From assembly GCA_036245805.1 (NCBI GenBank), contig BTRK01000005.1:4650001-4714000 (forward strand): 64,000 bases of DNA, given 5' to 3'. Made by a program: the position numbers and the translations under genes. This document shows, piece by piece, positions 32,031-44,631 of this stretch. The notes under the pieces were generated by a model. The model had not been told where the DNA came from. It saw nothing but the letters and a program-made list of their open reading frames with translations, and made no database searches. How positions within the stretch are numbered: the first letter of the stretch is position 1; each line of letters opens with the position of its first letter. This DNA comes from Pristionchus mayeri (Eukaryota > Nematoda > Chromadorea > Rhabditida > Neodiplogasteridae).

Positions 32031-35000
32031 ATGTGGCCGACTGTCGCAAGCATCTTGTTACTGTGAGAGTTTTGTCAACCCATGAGATAACTCGATTGAA
32101 CTGCTTCATTCAATGATCGTACAGTGCTTCATTGAGCTACTAATACAAAAATAGTGATATAAAATGTACATATTTTCTACAGGGCTTCGTTTTCCCTGAG
32201 TCACCACGAGACTATCAAGATCGAAGTCGGCAAAGTGGGACTGGCGCATGCCAACAACGCTGCCCGAATGAAGAAACTCATATTGAAAGTGCCCGGCATC
32301 AGTGAGGTCAGTTCCCGGTACCTCAGAATTCCTCCGAAAAGTAGATTGAAAAGGAGCTCAGTCAATATTTAAAGTGAAATTATCCTTACATAATATTTGA
32401 GTCACGATGATATGGTGTCTAGATCGCACAGGTGGCGAAAGGTGGGCACTCCAGACCGAATCCTCCCAATTAGGCACTGACCTAGCAGTGCCCTCGAGCT
32501 CTTTACATACTATTTGAGTGGCCCAATGACGTCTGGTTTAAGGTTCCGATAATATCCCACGAAGAACTGGCCAAGGCTCAGGCGAAGTTCAACGAATCAG
32601 CCGAGGGACTCGAATTCTATCACGAAGAAGAGGCGTATGAAATGGCAGCCTTTATCGGGCACTCCGCAGGTACAAACGGCAGCAATTTCCATTTCGTTAA
32701 ATCATTTTTCTAAAGTCAATGCATAGTCACTTACTTATGTTTCTATTTTGTATGCTAGTGTTAGTCAGTCGTCTCGTCACTCTGCACACTCTACCGGCCA
32801 AGTGTGGAACGTAAAGAGATAATCACCCAAATTGTGAAGTCACGAAGATACTGTACCTTCCCTGATTCAGGCAAGGACAGCAATACGGTGTCATTCGTGC
32901 TCGGCGATGAGGTGGCTAATAGTGAACTGGAGTCTGCCACTGTGTACTTCTACTTGAGAGCGTGAGCTAATTCGGCATTTAACTAAATTATTGAATCGAC
33001 GTTATCGAGAAGCATACAACAAAGCAACGAAAACAACACAACCATTTAGAAAAGAAAACAAAAACAAAGAAGAGCAAAAACCTTTTTTTCAGAGCGTCGG
33101 ATGTCACGGCGAAGACCGCGGAGTTCCAAGTGAAAGCTAAGGTGAGATGTTATTGTGTCATACGTTGATCGAAACGATCGAAGAGTATTGCAAATACGGT
33201 TTAGTTCTAGATTTAATCCTTCTTTTCCTTACTACAATATGACCATCTTTTAAAGATCCCTATTCACCCGTTCAACCATAAAACATTTCCCCCTTTTCAG
33301 TGTTACACTATTAAAACAAAATAAAGCAAGATTGTTTTTGCAGTCCGGAACCGATCTGGCCAGCGCATTCCTGACTGTTCCGAACTCTCCGACGAAACGC
33401 TACGCGATTCAGCTGAACATCGAAGCATTGCACAAGTACGTGTGTATTGGTACATTTCAAATTTAAAAAAAAATCGTGTTAAAAAAATCAGTAAATCGAT
33501 AGATAAGGTGTAATGATCCTATTTTCAGAGCCCTACTGGCCGGAAAAGGCGATGAGGGAGAGTCTACGGTTCTCTCGCTCGAAATTTCCGCTCTGGCTTC
33601 GGAGAAGGATCAACTTCTGCTGATTCAAGGGAGAGGAAGATATGAGAAGCACATGGTAAGCTATCAGAAAACAAAACCCGGCAGTTTCATCTAAAATTCT
33701 GCTTACAATGTTGCACTTTGCACTGTAAACGCTCAAATTTATCCGATTTTTCCGGATTAACATAATTTGAAATAATAAATTGTTTTCAGGCCGTCACTCT
33801 TCAGCTGAGCTTCGCTTCAGCCGCACTGCAGGACAGGCGAAGACGTAGGAGACGTGCGATAAAATCCAAGGTGTATTCTCACGCAGTATTGCATTTTCAT
33901 CTTCTGGGTGGTTTATAAAGAAGACCAAAACAACATCATAAATTAAGAGCAATGTTTATGAACTACTTGTTGTGCAGGCCGGCATCCTGCCCACCCAGTG
34001 CCAGAAGGATCAGAAGGACTGCTGCCCGGATGTGCACGACTTTGCCTGGGCGGTGAGCAACGATATTTACTTTTCAAAAAGTTGGGAAAGGTCCCTCAAT
34101 AGAAAGACTGGAACAGATAAGTAGAACGGGTAAAAAAACTATGTGAATGAAACATACATTTGTAGCGCAGTGACAGTATTGGTAGGCGTCTGTCACGGTG
34201 AGAAAAGCAAAACAAAACATAAGAACCGCCCGTGTTTCGTTGCTTTTTAGCCACTTCCGACTTTCAATTTGTTCTTCTCTCGTAGTTTGTGATTTGTTTC
34301 CAGTCTAGCAAAAACGATCAAAGATAGCGAAGTTCTTACTTCACACTATTGTTCTCTGTTTGTAGCTGAACATACTCAGTATACATTAGACAACGAGGAG
34401 TATACTCCTAGAGAGTCTACAGACACTATTTGTCCTCTCAACTACCAATCTCAACATTCAGTTCGGTCACCTTCTTCTGCACTTTCATTGCCCGAGGCCA
34501 TTGAAATGTGTTTTTGCCACAAGGCACCCAATGTTTTTGACTACAACTTACTTCGCCTGTTTCTTAGGAGGAATTTCGGACACAAAAAGGTTTCCATGGG
34601 ACCAGAAGTGTTTTGGCTTCTCAAGGGAGATACGAGGTTGGTGATACGAGAGTGAGAGTATAGGAGATGAGGAAACACCGAGCGTTGTTTGGGATATCTG
34701 GCAATTCTTGACGGAAGGATAAGAAGGGAGCTAAGCAAGGGACATTTCACGTAACAAGTAAATCATTAGCAGCATGCTGAACAATTGTTCAATAAATCGA
34801 GTAAATCTGTATAACGCTAGTATCTATGGAAAATATTCAATTGCATATCATATGCACATGCGAAAATCAATTCATCATACTCAGGATCTCGGAATCCACA
34901 ACATCCTGGCTCCTTCCAAGTTCAACTCGGTCGTATGTCGAGGCCAGTGCAGCGATTATGTGCACATGGTGAGTTTTGCACTATTCGAAGTTTTTTTTTT

Positions 35001-35540
35001 ACCATTTTTTTTCATACTAGATTCATCACGTCTGTTTTGCCCACAGCCAGATTCTTCCTTAATGACGTGAGGCCTAGACCTAGTGCCAAACCGCAATTGA
35101 AACTGTTAACTGTAAAACCAATTGATCCTGGACCAATGATCCAATGGTGATAATCCTTATGTTCAGGACTACAAGCACACGGTGCATCGTCAGTCGATCC
35201 TCGAGCACGTGCGGACGCCCTGCTGCCATCCAATGGTGTTCGTGATTTTAGCCCTTTTTTATTATGTATCATTATGTATTTTAGACAAAAATTGAGGACA
35301 AATATGGCATTGATGATTTCAGATTCGAGGAGCAAACCATCATCTACATGGTAAAAGATGACAACGAGGTAGGCAATTGTGAAATTACACCCGGATACCA
35401 TATGTTCACACAGCTTATCGATAGGTCAAGAAGAAGAAAAAGATAAATGAGGGGCGAAAATTCGAATTTCGAATTCTACGTTGTAGATGGTGCAGAAGAC
35501 GATTCCCAACTTCTACGCAACGAGGTGCATCTGTGACTAA
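32031..35540 (+). CDS. TGF-beta superfamily ligand precursor
   Basis: Thirteen exons: 32031-32062, 32183-32306, 32543-32669, 32871-32961, 33093-33141, 33344-33435, 33529-33655, 33790-33870, 33978-34052, 34885-34968, 35167-35237, 35323-35368, 35487-35540. Total 1053 nt, 350 residues, all phases compatible. Residues 1-17 are a signal peptide (MWPTVASILLLASFSLS). A prodomain (to about 229) contains SELESATVYFYLRA, typical of TGF-beta latency domains. Seven consecutive arginines form a furin site, releasing a mature peptide of about 114 residues. It has nine cysteines in the TGF-beta/activin arrangement: C-x6-CC, then FAWADLGIHNILAP, VVCRGQC, PCCHP and a final RCICD. The ligand would act extracellularly on receptor Ser/Thr kinases. 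The normally conserved L-x-V-x-F and G-W-x-x-W-I core is altered. Which nematode ligand it matches is not assigned. Confidence 0.92.
32768..32822. repeat. Degraded copy of the hairpin repeat
   Basis: GTCGTCTCGTCACTCTGCACACTC...AAGTGTGGAACGTAAAGAGA resembles the hairpin family but with a broken arm. It lies in an intron of the TGF-beta ligand gene. Confidence 0.5.
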
Positions 35541-36943
35541 CTGGCCTCATCTCGATAAAGTGCGATCAGCACATTCATAGTTTCGGACGTGATATTTTGA
35601 CGTATTCTCTCCCATCTCAAATGCATTCCAAAGTGTTTTCTAAACGAAACAATTACAACCTGATATTCTCGGATGTCCAATATGTATCCTAATGCTAGCC
35701 GTGATAAGTCGCCCGAAAAAAATATGCAAGTGACTTACGATCAATTAAAAACCTTGTATATTCATAACTTCATATACATGTAATAACAATTAAATCATAA
35801 TTATGCCGTCGAATTATTCTGGATGTATATTCCAAACATTCGTCTCCGTAATTTGTGTTGTTGTAGTCGGTAGACTATTTTTATGCGCATTATACTCACA
35901 TGCCATCAATTTATTTGTCATAACTAAACTAAATGTACTAAATGTCACCGGTCTTCTGTAAGAATGCAGGAAAATGAGCTCATTTTGCCACCAGAAAAAA
36001 TTCATAGTCATGGATTTCGACGAAAGTTAGTTTATGGGTGCTATTGGGGGTCCGAGGAAGGCCTATGCACTTGGTTTGGTCAAATTCACACATTATCGAT
36101 TTTTTTTATCTACCCACTTGATGTACTGTATTTTCGTCAATTTTGATCGTACAGCTTACTTTTTTCCCAATTTACGCGTAATTTCGAGATCTACAAAATC
36201 TTCTTCAGTACCTCATACCGGAAATGACGTCTTCGGGCACTTATTTCCCAAAAACCTGTTTTCAGATCAAGATTATCGATTTTTCATCTTTTGATTATAC
36301 CACAAAATTTTATTTCAATTATCGATTCTCCGCACAAAATAACGGGGAGTCTGCGTTGGAAATTTTTCATATAACTTGCCTTTGAATATCGAATTAGTAA
36401 GTGAGACCCCGAACATAGCCGAATTTTCCCCTATTTTTGGTTTTTGGGCCATATCTCATTTCAAAATGGTCTATTTTGACATTTAAAAATGAATCGATAG
36501 CTCTCGATGAGTTAAACAAAATCATTTCTGAGGGTTGAAACCCCAAAGATATTTGAAGAAAATATCACTGTTATCATAAAAATAGCAAGATTTTGCGGAG
36601 AAACGCGATCTTTACAGTTAATTCACGGTTTCTGCTTTACATACGCTTGATTTATCATTCTTGTTACATTTGTTTGTGGTGTGTAAGATGTAAGTTGTGT
36701 AAGAATTCGCACTGATAGATGTGTAGATGGTTAAATATATATGCATAGTATCGTTTACAACTTTCTTTAAAGTTTACAAAAACAATAGGATATTTAAAAC
36801 GTTGGGATATTGCTATTACTGGTCGAATACATCAAACTTTTTATCAGAAAAAATTGGAGTGGAAACATCATCGAATAAATCTGTCTGAGCGTGTATCCAG
36901 TCATAGAGTGCGTCGGTCGTGACAATTCGATCGCTCTCCGGAA

Positions 36944-37342
36944 TTACGGAACTTGATCCTCAATTGACGCTCCTTCCTCGTTCATATCCTTCTCCATATC
37001 CGCGATGATAGCTACCATTCGACGATTACTGTTTCTATGTTTCTTCAACTGTTCATCCTTTTTGCCAGCGAGGAGAGTTCTGATTCGGTTCTTGATCTGG
37101 TCGTGGCTCATCCGTTGCGACGGCAGGATATCCTTCCTCTCTATCATTCTCCTCTCAGTCTCTTCCGGGCGCAACTTATTGCCAGCCCTGAAGAATTCCT
37201 CGAATAGTTCGGTGACAAGCTTGTTGGCAACTTGGGAGCACTCTTCTTCCTCGTTCGGAGAGCCCATCCTTTTGGTCTCGGATTCTTTGGCGCTTCTTCA
37301 TACTCCTTGAACGAAATTGTTGTATCATCAACTATAAAAAAA
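36944..37342 (-). pseudogene. GWA/QIK domain gene, frameshifted
   Basis: After an acceptor (TTTTTTTATAG) one frame reads VDDTTISFKEYEEAP...RPKGWALRTRKKS. The matching continuation is in the next frame: SQVANKLVTELFEEFFRAGN, KLRPEE, then SQRMSHDQIKNRIRTLLAGK, to a stop at 36944. Against the element 1 protein (LPEGWAIGSVKK...FDEYARHGNVLKAE...WMTKHQIKNYINTL) the order and spacing agree, so a one-base frameshift near 37245 breaks this copy. The likely role is DNA binding in the transposon. The N-terminal finger region is not seen here. Confidence 0.55.
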
Positions 37343-37565
37343 GGAAAATTAAAACACACTAATATGATTTGAATTTGTACAGTATAAAATTAACCCACAT
37401 CCAATTCCAATCTGCTTAAACGTTTCCTTATCCTGTAGCATATTTTAAAAAATCGATTCGATTCAGCAAATAAACGAACTGTAAACAATCATGAATTGCA
37501 AATAACTATTAATTTGAAATTATATACAAACAATGCATATACAAATTCGTTTATAGTTTCCAGAA

Positions 37566-37862
37566 GTGACATCAATATATCGGCCAAGGAGATTCTCAGA
37601 TGCAGATAGTAACACTTTTGACTTTTCTACCCAGGGAGAACACATGTCAGACACATTTGTTTCTCCCTCCTCACCCGAATCGGATAGGGCATTCTTTGTG
37701 AAAGAGAAAAGTGCAGAAACAGCTAGTACGTGCATTGAGAAAGTCACCAGCAGACAGTCTGAAAGGACAAATGACTCAGCGGTCTGCTCATCTTTCTCTT
37801 TAGAATATGATGCAAAATCCATCGAAAACATCACAAACGAGTATGAAATGTGTCATAATTGA
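37566..37862 (+). CDS. Possible exon inside element 2, weak
   Basis: An open frame follows a TTTCCAG acceptor and runs to a stop at 37860. It is rich in Ser, Thr, Asp and Glu (SDADSNTFDFSTQGEHMSD) with no known domain. The antisense frame is also open. It would be divergent from the GWA/QIK gene. Could be non-coding. Confidence 0.25.
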   Translation: MTSIYRPRRFSDADSNTFDFSTQGEHMSDTFVSPSSPESDRAFFVKEKSAETASTCIEKVTSRQSERTNDSAVCSSFSLEYDAKSIENITNEYEMCHN

Positions 37863-38554
37863 AGAGCATGGGAAGCAGCAACCGTGAAATAACGGAAAAG
37901 ATCGCGCTTCACCGCGAATTTTTGCCAAGTGTTACCTTGCTGGTGAGTTTTCTTCAAATATCTCGAAAGCCAGCAACTTTAGGGCTTCAACCCTCAGAAA
38001 TGATTTTGTTTAACTCATCGAGAGCTATCGATTCATTTTTAAATGTCAAAATAGACCATTTTGAACTGAGATATGGCCCAAAAACCAAAAATAGGGGAAA
38101 ATTCGGCTATGTTCGGGGTCTCACTTACTAATTCGATATTCAAAGGCAGGTTATATGAAAAATTTTCAACGCAGACTCCCCGTTATTTTGTGCGGAGAAT
38201 CGATAATTGAAATAAAATTTTGTGGTATAATCAAAAAATGTCGAGAAAAATCGATAATCTTGATCTTCAAACAGGTTTTTGGGAAATAAGTGCCCGAAGA
38301 TGTCATTTCCGGTATGGGGTACTGAAGAAGGTTTTGTAGATCTCGAAATTACGCGTAAATTGGGAAAAAAAGTAAGCTGTAAGATCAACATTGACCGAAA
38401 TACAGTACATCAAGTGGGTAGATCAAAAAAATCGATAATGTGTGAATTTGACCAAACCAAGTGCATAGGCCCCATAAACTAACTTTCGTCGAAATCCATG
38501 ACTATGAATTTTTTCTGGTGGCAGGCGTTCCTGCATTCTTACAGAAGACCCGTG

Positions 38555-39250
38555 TTATGTAAGAGTTGTATGTTTGTATGTATGTGTAGTCCCTAAATGT
38601 ACGGGACATGTTGGGAGAGGACTTACACAACATGCGAATTGAAATGACGAGATGTAGCTTTCGCTTGAAGAAATCCATCAATTCTCAAAATACCACCTGC
38701 TCCAGATATTACACGAGATGTGTAATTTGAGACTTAGAAATCACATATTAAAGTAGCGAAAGTGAAATTCGTTCAGAACACTTCGCAATGGCTCAGAATC
38801 GGGTAGCTCTAGTGTCAGTTTGGGTAAGGGATACAACCGAGACCATGGGCGTAAATACTTCTTTCTTTCTTCTGCAGCAGCACAATTTTCTTGATACCGC
38901 CTGAAATGCTCATCATGGTATTAGGCATGGAATTGGAAATGGATCAAATGAGGAGTAAAGGCAAACGTGCGCCCGGTTGAAATATGTTTCTATTAGGGAC
39001 GGAGCTCTCTTCAAGTCGGGTGCACTATCGCTCGTTGCCTGAGCCTTCCCTGATCTAGCACCTAGCCAACTACCGATATCTCTGTTCGGAGTGGAGATAT
39101 CAATGTGAAACTTTCCGAGGGTATTATCGTTGAGGAGATCTAGGCCGTGCATATGAAAGCTTCAAAAATTGAATTTCGCCTTTACTCTTCCTTTAACCAG
39201 CTTAACGGGTTTGTTCTCGCTAGTTTCAATGGTTTCGCAATTTACTACGA
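38555..39250. other. Intergenic, no gene recognised
   Basis: A short TATG/TGTA microsatellite-like stretch (TTGTATGTTTGTATGTATGTG) lies near 38567. No supported exon. Confidence 0.5.
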
Positions 39251-42200
39251 TTAAACATTTTTACTGGCCTCCCTGAAGTTTCTCGACATCGCCAAAGTGA
39301 TGACCAAATTGCAAGCGGTAGTGCACATTTGAATGCAGGCCCAGAGCATTTCTGAAATTTGGAAATGCTTTAAACAAGATATGTCCATGCAAAACATTCT
39401 CAAAAACATTTGTATAATGAAGATTTACGAAATTGAAAATATATTCTTGAGAATTATTTGATACTGAAGACCAGGAGCAACAATTAACGGGGGAGGGGTG
39501 ACAAAACGAAATTTCCATGAACCCCTTTACTTTAAAACTCAATATCTCCTGGTATCAAGACGTATGTAAACAAATGTAGTGTAGCGCATACTAGTAACAA
39601 TGCATCAATTCCCAACTCCCTAGGTCAAATCCCGAGCGATCTGTGTTTTTTCCCCATTTTTTTTAACTTACCTAGATGATCAGTGTAATGAGCCTTGAAA
39701 CCATACGAGAACAGGATGTTACCGAGAGCACATAGACCTGACATATGAGAAGTGCATGATTCAATTCCATACGACATGTGCAGTTGTTACTTTTGGAACA
39801 AGAGATAGCGTGTCAAAACTCAAGATTTTTCACCCTGTGGAAAATCTGAAAGTAGAGTAAGAATTGCAACGATTATCAATAAGCTGGAAGCCCGCATAGT
39901 TTCGTCCTTCCTGGAATTACAAGTTATATATATAGATTTTTGAAAAATGGATGCAATGAACAACAAATCAATTACTCTTTCGCGTTCTGCCCAGCTATAG
40001 CCAAGTGTTCTTTGCGGGCCTGAAAATTGGATTAATTAAAATAATAATAATTATTATGTATATTCCTCACCCTACTTAGCTCCCAGGTGAGCATGATCGT
40101 CCACAAGAGAAGTAGAAATGCCGGCACAGTGTTATTCATGATACCCGAGGTCCACTGGTTGACGCGATACATCTTATAATGAGCATGTTAGGAATCGCTT
40201 GACAAGAAAGTTAGAACGCCCAAGAATACCTATGATTTTCATTAAATTATTTCCAAATATCGTGCATGAACGATACAATTCTATCTCACATATACGCATT
40301 TCATATCACCCCTACTGTCAAGACCCCCCTCCCCAACACAACGAGTCGCCATGGAGCGACGTACATTCCATCAACATCATTCCGAATTTCCTATTCATTA
40401 ATGGATGGAATACATATTTGTGTTTGTATTAATATTTGAAAAAAAGTACCAGGCAATCGTTGTCGAACATCGATGGGTTCCACTGTGCAATCAGCACAGA
40501 CGTATTAGCATTCCCCACTAGCGGCATGTTCCTTCGAATAATGTTTTACTGGTAAATTATGAGATTGGGAAGAGCTGTTTAATAAACGGTTTTTCACTTC
40601 ACGCTGACGCCGACTTGGATGATCATCATGATCAACATGTAGAGTCTGTTTGGTATTCATAACACTCACTGCCTTTCGCAAACTGCACCGAGCGACGCCT
40701 CGCCGATGACGTTGATAGAAAACATAGGGACGCTAGAGGCGACGGCAAGCAAGGCAACCGCCGAAGATGAGACGATCGCGAAGGCGTACGATGCCTACCA
40801 ATTCGGTTTAGAGTCTAAGTCTTTAGTTTTTTTCTTTAGAGTCTAAGTTTTGACTTTAGACTGTAGAGTCTAAGTTTACAGTTTAGAGGTTTAGTGTTTA
40901 GTCGAAATAACAACACTAGTTTAGACGTCTAAGATGTTGTGTCTGGGATTATAGTTCACCTGCCACTTTCCTTTCGAGCGCAGTGCGCGAAATCGCATGA
41001 CAGTAAGGACTACTGAAATAGTTCATGTTGTGTTGAAGTGTTGTTCTAATGCTAACTTTTGGCGGTACCGACCCTCTGACAAGTAATCAAGTAACGTTCA
41101 CCAAAATTTCGATTTTCTTATAAGCATAACACAGGTCTGAAAGGTTGCATGAATCCAAGACTCTTGTTTGGCATACTGTTCAAAATGTTCCTTTTGATCT
41201 CGACCAAACGTCAGTGGTTGATATGTCCAAGACCAACAACTTTATAAATCAACTCACCTGCAAGCCACGTGTAGGTGGCTCTGAAGGGCGCCCAGGAGCA
41301 AAACTCGATAATTGTAAACAGAGCGAGGGAATAGTTAACCATATCTTTACTGGAAATTTCTTACTCGAATAATAATTGCAATAATAATGCTAAGGAAAAG
41401 AGTGGGACAAGCATGAATTATTTTATATTCGAGTATTTGTTTTTCCAAATGTGCATTTTCTTTTTTTTCAGGTACGTTTCAAGTGAAATACACCCCAAAA
41501 CAGTGTACCAAAAAAACTTTCAAAACATAATATTTCTATTATAAAAATCCACCTGCACTCAGTCATCATCCATAAATTCCTGTATCCCATCGAAATTCTG
41601 ATTATCAACGGTACTACGGGATCCAGACACATCAAGGCGAGAATGACGTTGAATGGATTGCGTAGCTCCTTCCTGTAGAAATGGTCCAGCTTAACCGGAA
41701 TTTTACTGATCCTCAATATGTAAAATGTAAGCTTAAAGGAGTGCTCCGGGGAATGTTCAGTCACCCATAGTGACAGTGTGGATACTGTAGAGGCCACTCA
41801 CCCGATCAGAAATCACTTTGTACGAAGTTCCACAGACGACACTGAGGCTATTTACATAAGCGCAAAAGTTGATTGGCAGCTCAGGGTAGTGGCTTGTTCG
41901 TTTATGTTTCACTCGCTCTTCTTATGTATGGCCTGTTCCTTGGGGTAATTTCGCTACAGTTTCCCATTGAGAGCGCAGAATTTTCGTGGTGGGACGCCCG
42001 AGCATTCATTCCCCGGAGCATCCCTTTAAAAATATTAAAATGATCTAATCTAAACCTTAACACGTGTATCATGAGTCAGTGGATGAAATATTGACCTCCC
42101 GGGAACATTTTCAAAATTTGTGTGCCTGTTTTGGTCCAGATTATTGTGGGAAAATACCCAGGATAGAAGATTTCGAAAAATATAGGTCATTGGTTCCAGA

Positions 42201-44631
42201 GCCGGCTTTTAGGAATTTTCCGGTTTTGCACCTGGTTATGCTGCATCTCAGCTCCCAGATGAGCTAGAGAGGTGGCAAGCTACTCAAAATGTGCGGAAAA
42301 TTATTTTAAAACTTTTATGTCGGAGACTTCTCCGTAGGACGAAGTATAAAAATATTACGGTCGAAAAAGCTGTATCTAGGACGAAAATTAAATGTCTTCA
42401 CTGTAATGCCGGCGACTATCCCGGGTTTTCTTTCCAAAAAATGAAAGTTCGACTCAATATGTGCTAGGAAAAAAATAAAAGAAAATTTTTTATTAGGGTA
42501 TATTTTGACTTTTTTAACGATATTTGAGAGATTGTGACTACGACAATAATAAAATCTCTCTACATGTGATTCTCTAAATCTCTTTATGATGTTAGTTGGT
42601 AGCATTGGAAGTTATGCGATGTTAGACGTAATATAGCAATGAGAAACTATAATTTTGCTTCCTTTTGAAAAATCGATTTTTTCAGGAAAATTTTTAAGCT
42701 TAGATAATGATAAAATGGCGATCAAACTTAAACAGATTTGTAATGTAAAAATATGTTTATAAATTATTTTTTCATATAAAATTGATAAAATCGCACTTTT
42801 GTTCTGTTAAAAAATATGTTTTCAAAAATTGTTCAATTAAAATTTCATGTATTTTTTCGTCAAATTCGTAAGTTTTTCTTTAGTTTCTGTTAGAAATATT
42901 TACACATATATTTCTAACATACATATCTGGTCAAGATTCTTCGAAATTTCATCATTGTTGAAACTTTGAAATTTTCGATACCTCTGCGGACGCAAGTTTG
43001 AGCGAATCATACGAAAAATTAGAAAGGATTCTATCTTCCAATTAGCGAAATGTTCAATCTATTCGGGGCCTACTTCAGCTTTTCTGCTGAGCTGGATGAT
43101 TAGAATTCTATATTGTAAAATTTGAAATGTGAAAAATGTGAAAAAAAAACATGTGAAAAATCGATGCTGAAAAAATCGATTTTTCAAAGGTAGCAAAATT
43201 CTAGTTTCTCATTTCCATATTACGTCTAACATCGTATAACTTCCAATGCTACCAACTATCATCATACAGAGATTTTGAGAATCACATGTAGAGAGATTTT
43301 ATTCTTGTCGTAATCTCATTCTCTCAAATATCGTTAAAAAAGTCAAAATATACCCTAATAAAAAGTTTTCTTTTATTTTTTTCCTAGCACATATTGAGTC
43401 GAACTTTCATTTTTTGGAAAGAAAACCCGGGATAGTCGCCGGCATTACAGTGAAGACATTTAAGTTTCGTCCTAGATACAGCTTTTTCGACCGTAGTATT
43501 TTTATACTTCGTTCTACGGAGAAGTCTCCGACGTAAAAGTTGTTTAAAATAATTTTCCGCACATTTTGAGTACCTTGCCATCTCTAGCTCATCTGGGAGC
43601 TGAGATACAGCATAACCAGGTGCAAAATCGGAAAATTCCTAAAAGCCGGAGATATATTTTTCGGAAAATTCCTAAAAGCCGGCTCTGGAACCAATGACCT
43701 ATATTTTTCGAAATCTTCTATCCTGGGTATTTTCCCACAATAATCTGGACCAAAACAGGCACACAAATTTTGAAAATGTTCCCGGGAGGTCAATATTTCA
43801 TCCACTGACTCATGATACACGTGTTAAGGTTTAGATTAGATCATTTTAATATTTTTAAAGGGGTGCTCCGGGGAATGAATGCTCGGGCGTCCCACCACGA
43901 AAATTCTGCGCTCTCAATGGGAAACTGTAGCGAAATTACCCCAAGAAACAGGCCATACATAAGAAGAGCGAGTGAAACATAAACGAACAAGCCACTACCC
44001 TGAGCTGCCAATCAACTTTTGCGCTTATGTAAATAGCCTCAGTGTCGTCTGTGGAACTTCGTACAAAGAACGAAAATATATTTTTGAAAAATGTTCCCGG
44101 CTACCTCCGCTGACTCATGTTGGTACTACATACACGTGTTAATCTTAAAGGACAATATGTACATCACTGAGAGAATGGTAGTAAATCCCGACAATGGGAT
44201 GCAAAGAAATCAAACTGCTTATAATGAGTACCAATGATAAGGGTATGTAGTACCAACTTGGTACGCCTAATATCTAGGAACGTTCAGTGTAAATTGTGGA
44301 GCCATAAATTGTAAACAACCTAAATGACGGCTCTGGAAATACGTAGACTCACTTAAGAAGAATTACTGCGCTCATAATGTTCGCGACAACGTTGAAAGGA
44401 CCGACGATCATTACCACAGGCAAGTAAAAAACACTCATTGTGTAGAACTCGATCTCCCTAAAATTTGGAAAAATACCAAATAACATTTGATTAACTCGTA
44501 GTTTCTTATCTAGCTTTCTTGATGTTTTAAACGACTTAGGCTTAGGCTCACGTCAGAACTTTGATAACCTCCTTCGAGTAGGTTATGTTGAATAGACGAT
44601 AGCCAGGGCACGTCTTATCCCATTCGTCCAT
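39251..44631 (-). CDS. Srw/FMRFamide-type seven-transmembrane receptor
   Basis: Twelve exons, in coding order: 44552-44631, 44353-44457, 41553-41672, 41258-41349, 40960-41012, 40670-40794, 40450-40531, 40071-40172, 39976-40019, 39834-39910, 39672-39737, 39251-39351. Total 1047 nt, 348 residues, phases all compatible. An extracellular N-terminus with an N-glycosylation site (NIT) precedes TM1 (MIVGPFNVVANIMSAVILL). Then come KKELRNPFNVILALMCLD (TM2), TM3 ending in TWLAVVLTVMRFRALRSKG, TM4, an extracellular loop, QWTSGIMNNTVPAFLLLLW (TM5), SLLIIVAILTLLSDFPQG (TM6), and TM7 ending ITLAMSRNFREASKNV. These are hallmarks of the nematode Srw/FMRFamide-receptor-like class: a neuropeptide or environmental receptor in the plasma membrane. 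Intron 2 contains the 41816-44068 foldback. Confidence 0.88.
40804..40895. repeat. Imperfect TTTAGAGTCTAAG repeats
   Basis: Three to four degenerate copies of TTTAGAGTCTAAG lie in an intron of the Srw-type receptor gene. They look like a decayed minisatellite. Confidence 0.6.
41816..44068. mobile_element. 2.25-kb foldback element in receptor intron
   Basis: Arms of about 870-900 bp (41816-42690 and 43165-44068) are inverted copies around a ~475-bp AT-rich loop. The tips are CTTTGTACGAAGTTCCAC and its complement. Inner arm sequence (AGAGCCGGCTTTTAGGAATT, CAGCTCCCAGATG) is shared with element 1 at 16671-18282, so this is a non-autonomous member of that family. The right arm carries an internal ~30-bp duplication near 43640-43680. 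A further fragment of the same sequence follows at about 44070-44150. It has no coding content beyond short mirrored ORFs. Confidence 0.9.
44275..44370. repeat. 96-bp duplicated segment, copy 1
   Basis: From TAGGAACGTTCAGTG to ATTACTGCG this matches 45312-45407 with two substitutions. It includes the splice donor and the last bases of exon 2 of the receptor gene. Confidence 0.85.

Larger units (their letters stand above)
35946..38554. mobile_element. Long-inverted-repeat DNA element 2
   Basis: Arms of about 600 bp (35946-36565 and about 37945-38554) are inverted copies, with tips CACCGGTCTTCTGTAAG and CTTACAGAAGACCCGTG. The central 1.4 kb holds a minus-strand gene related to the one in element 1, and a possible plus-strand exon. 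The left arm has a short insertion (AATGAGCTCATTTT) relative to the right. No convincing target duplication. Its arms do not visibly match those of element 1. Confidence 0.8.

Noticed and set aside
31771..32109. 112-residue minus-strand ORF upstream of the TGF-beta ligand
   Set aside because: It overlaps the first exon and its leader on the opposite strand, with no domain or splice context.
39261..39542. 93-residue minus-strand ORF at the 3' end of the receptor gene
   Set aside because: Reading through the intron gives no domain, whereas splicing to 39351 yields a typical TM7 (ITLAMSRNFREA) with matching phase.
42064..43820. Mirrored ORFs MYHESVDEILTSREHF... on both strands
   Set aside because: They are the two arms of one foldback, so the same chance frame appears twice; no domain is recognised.
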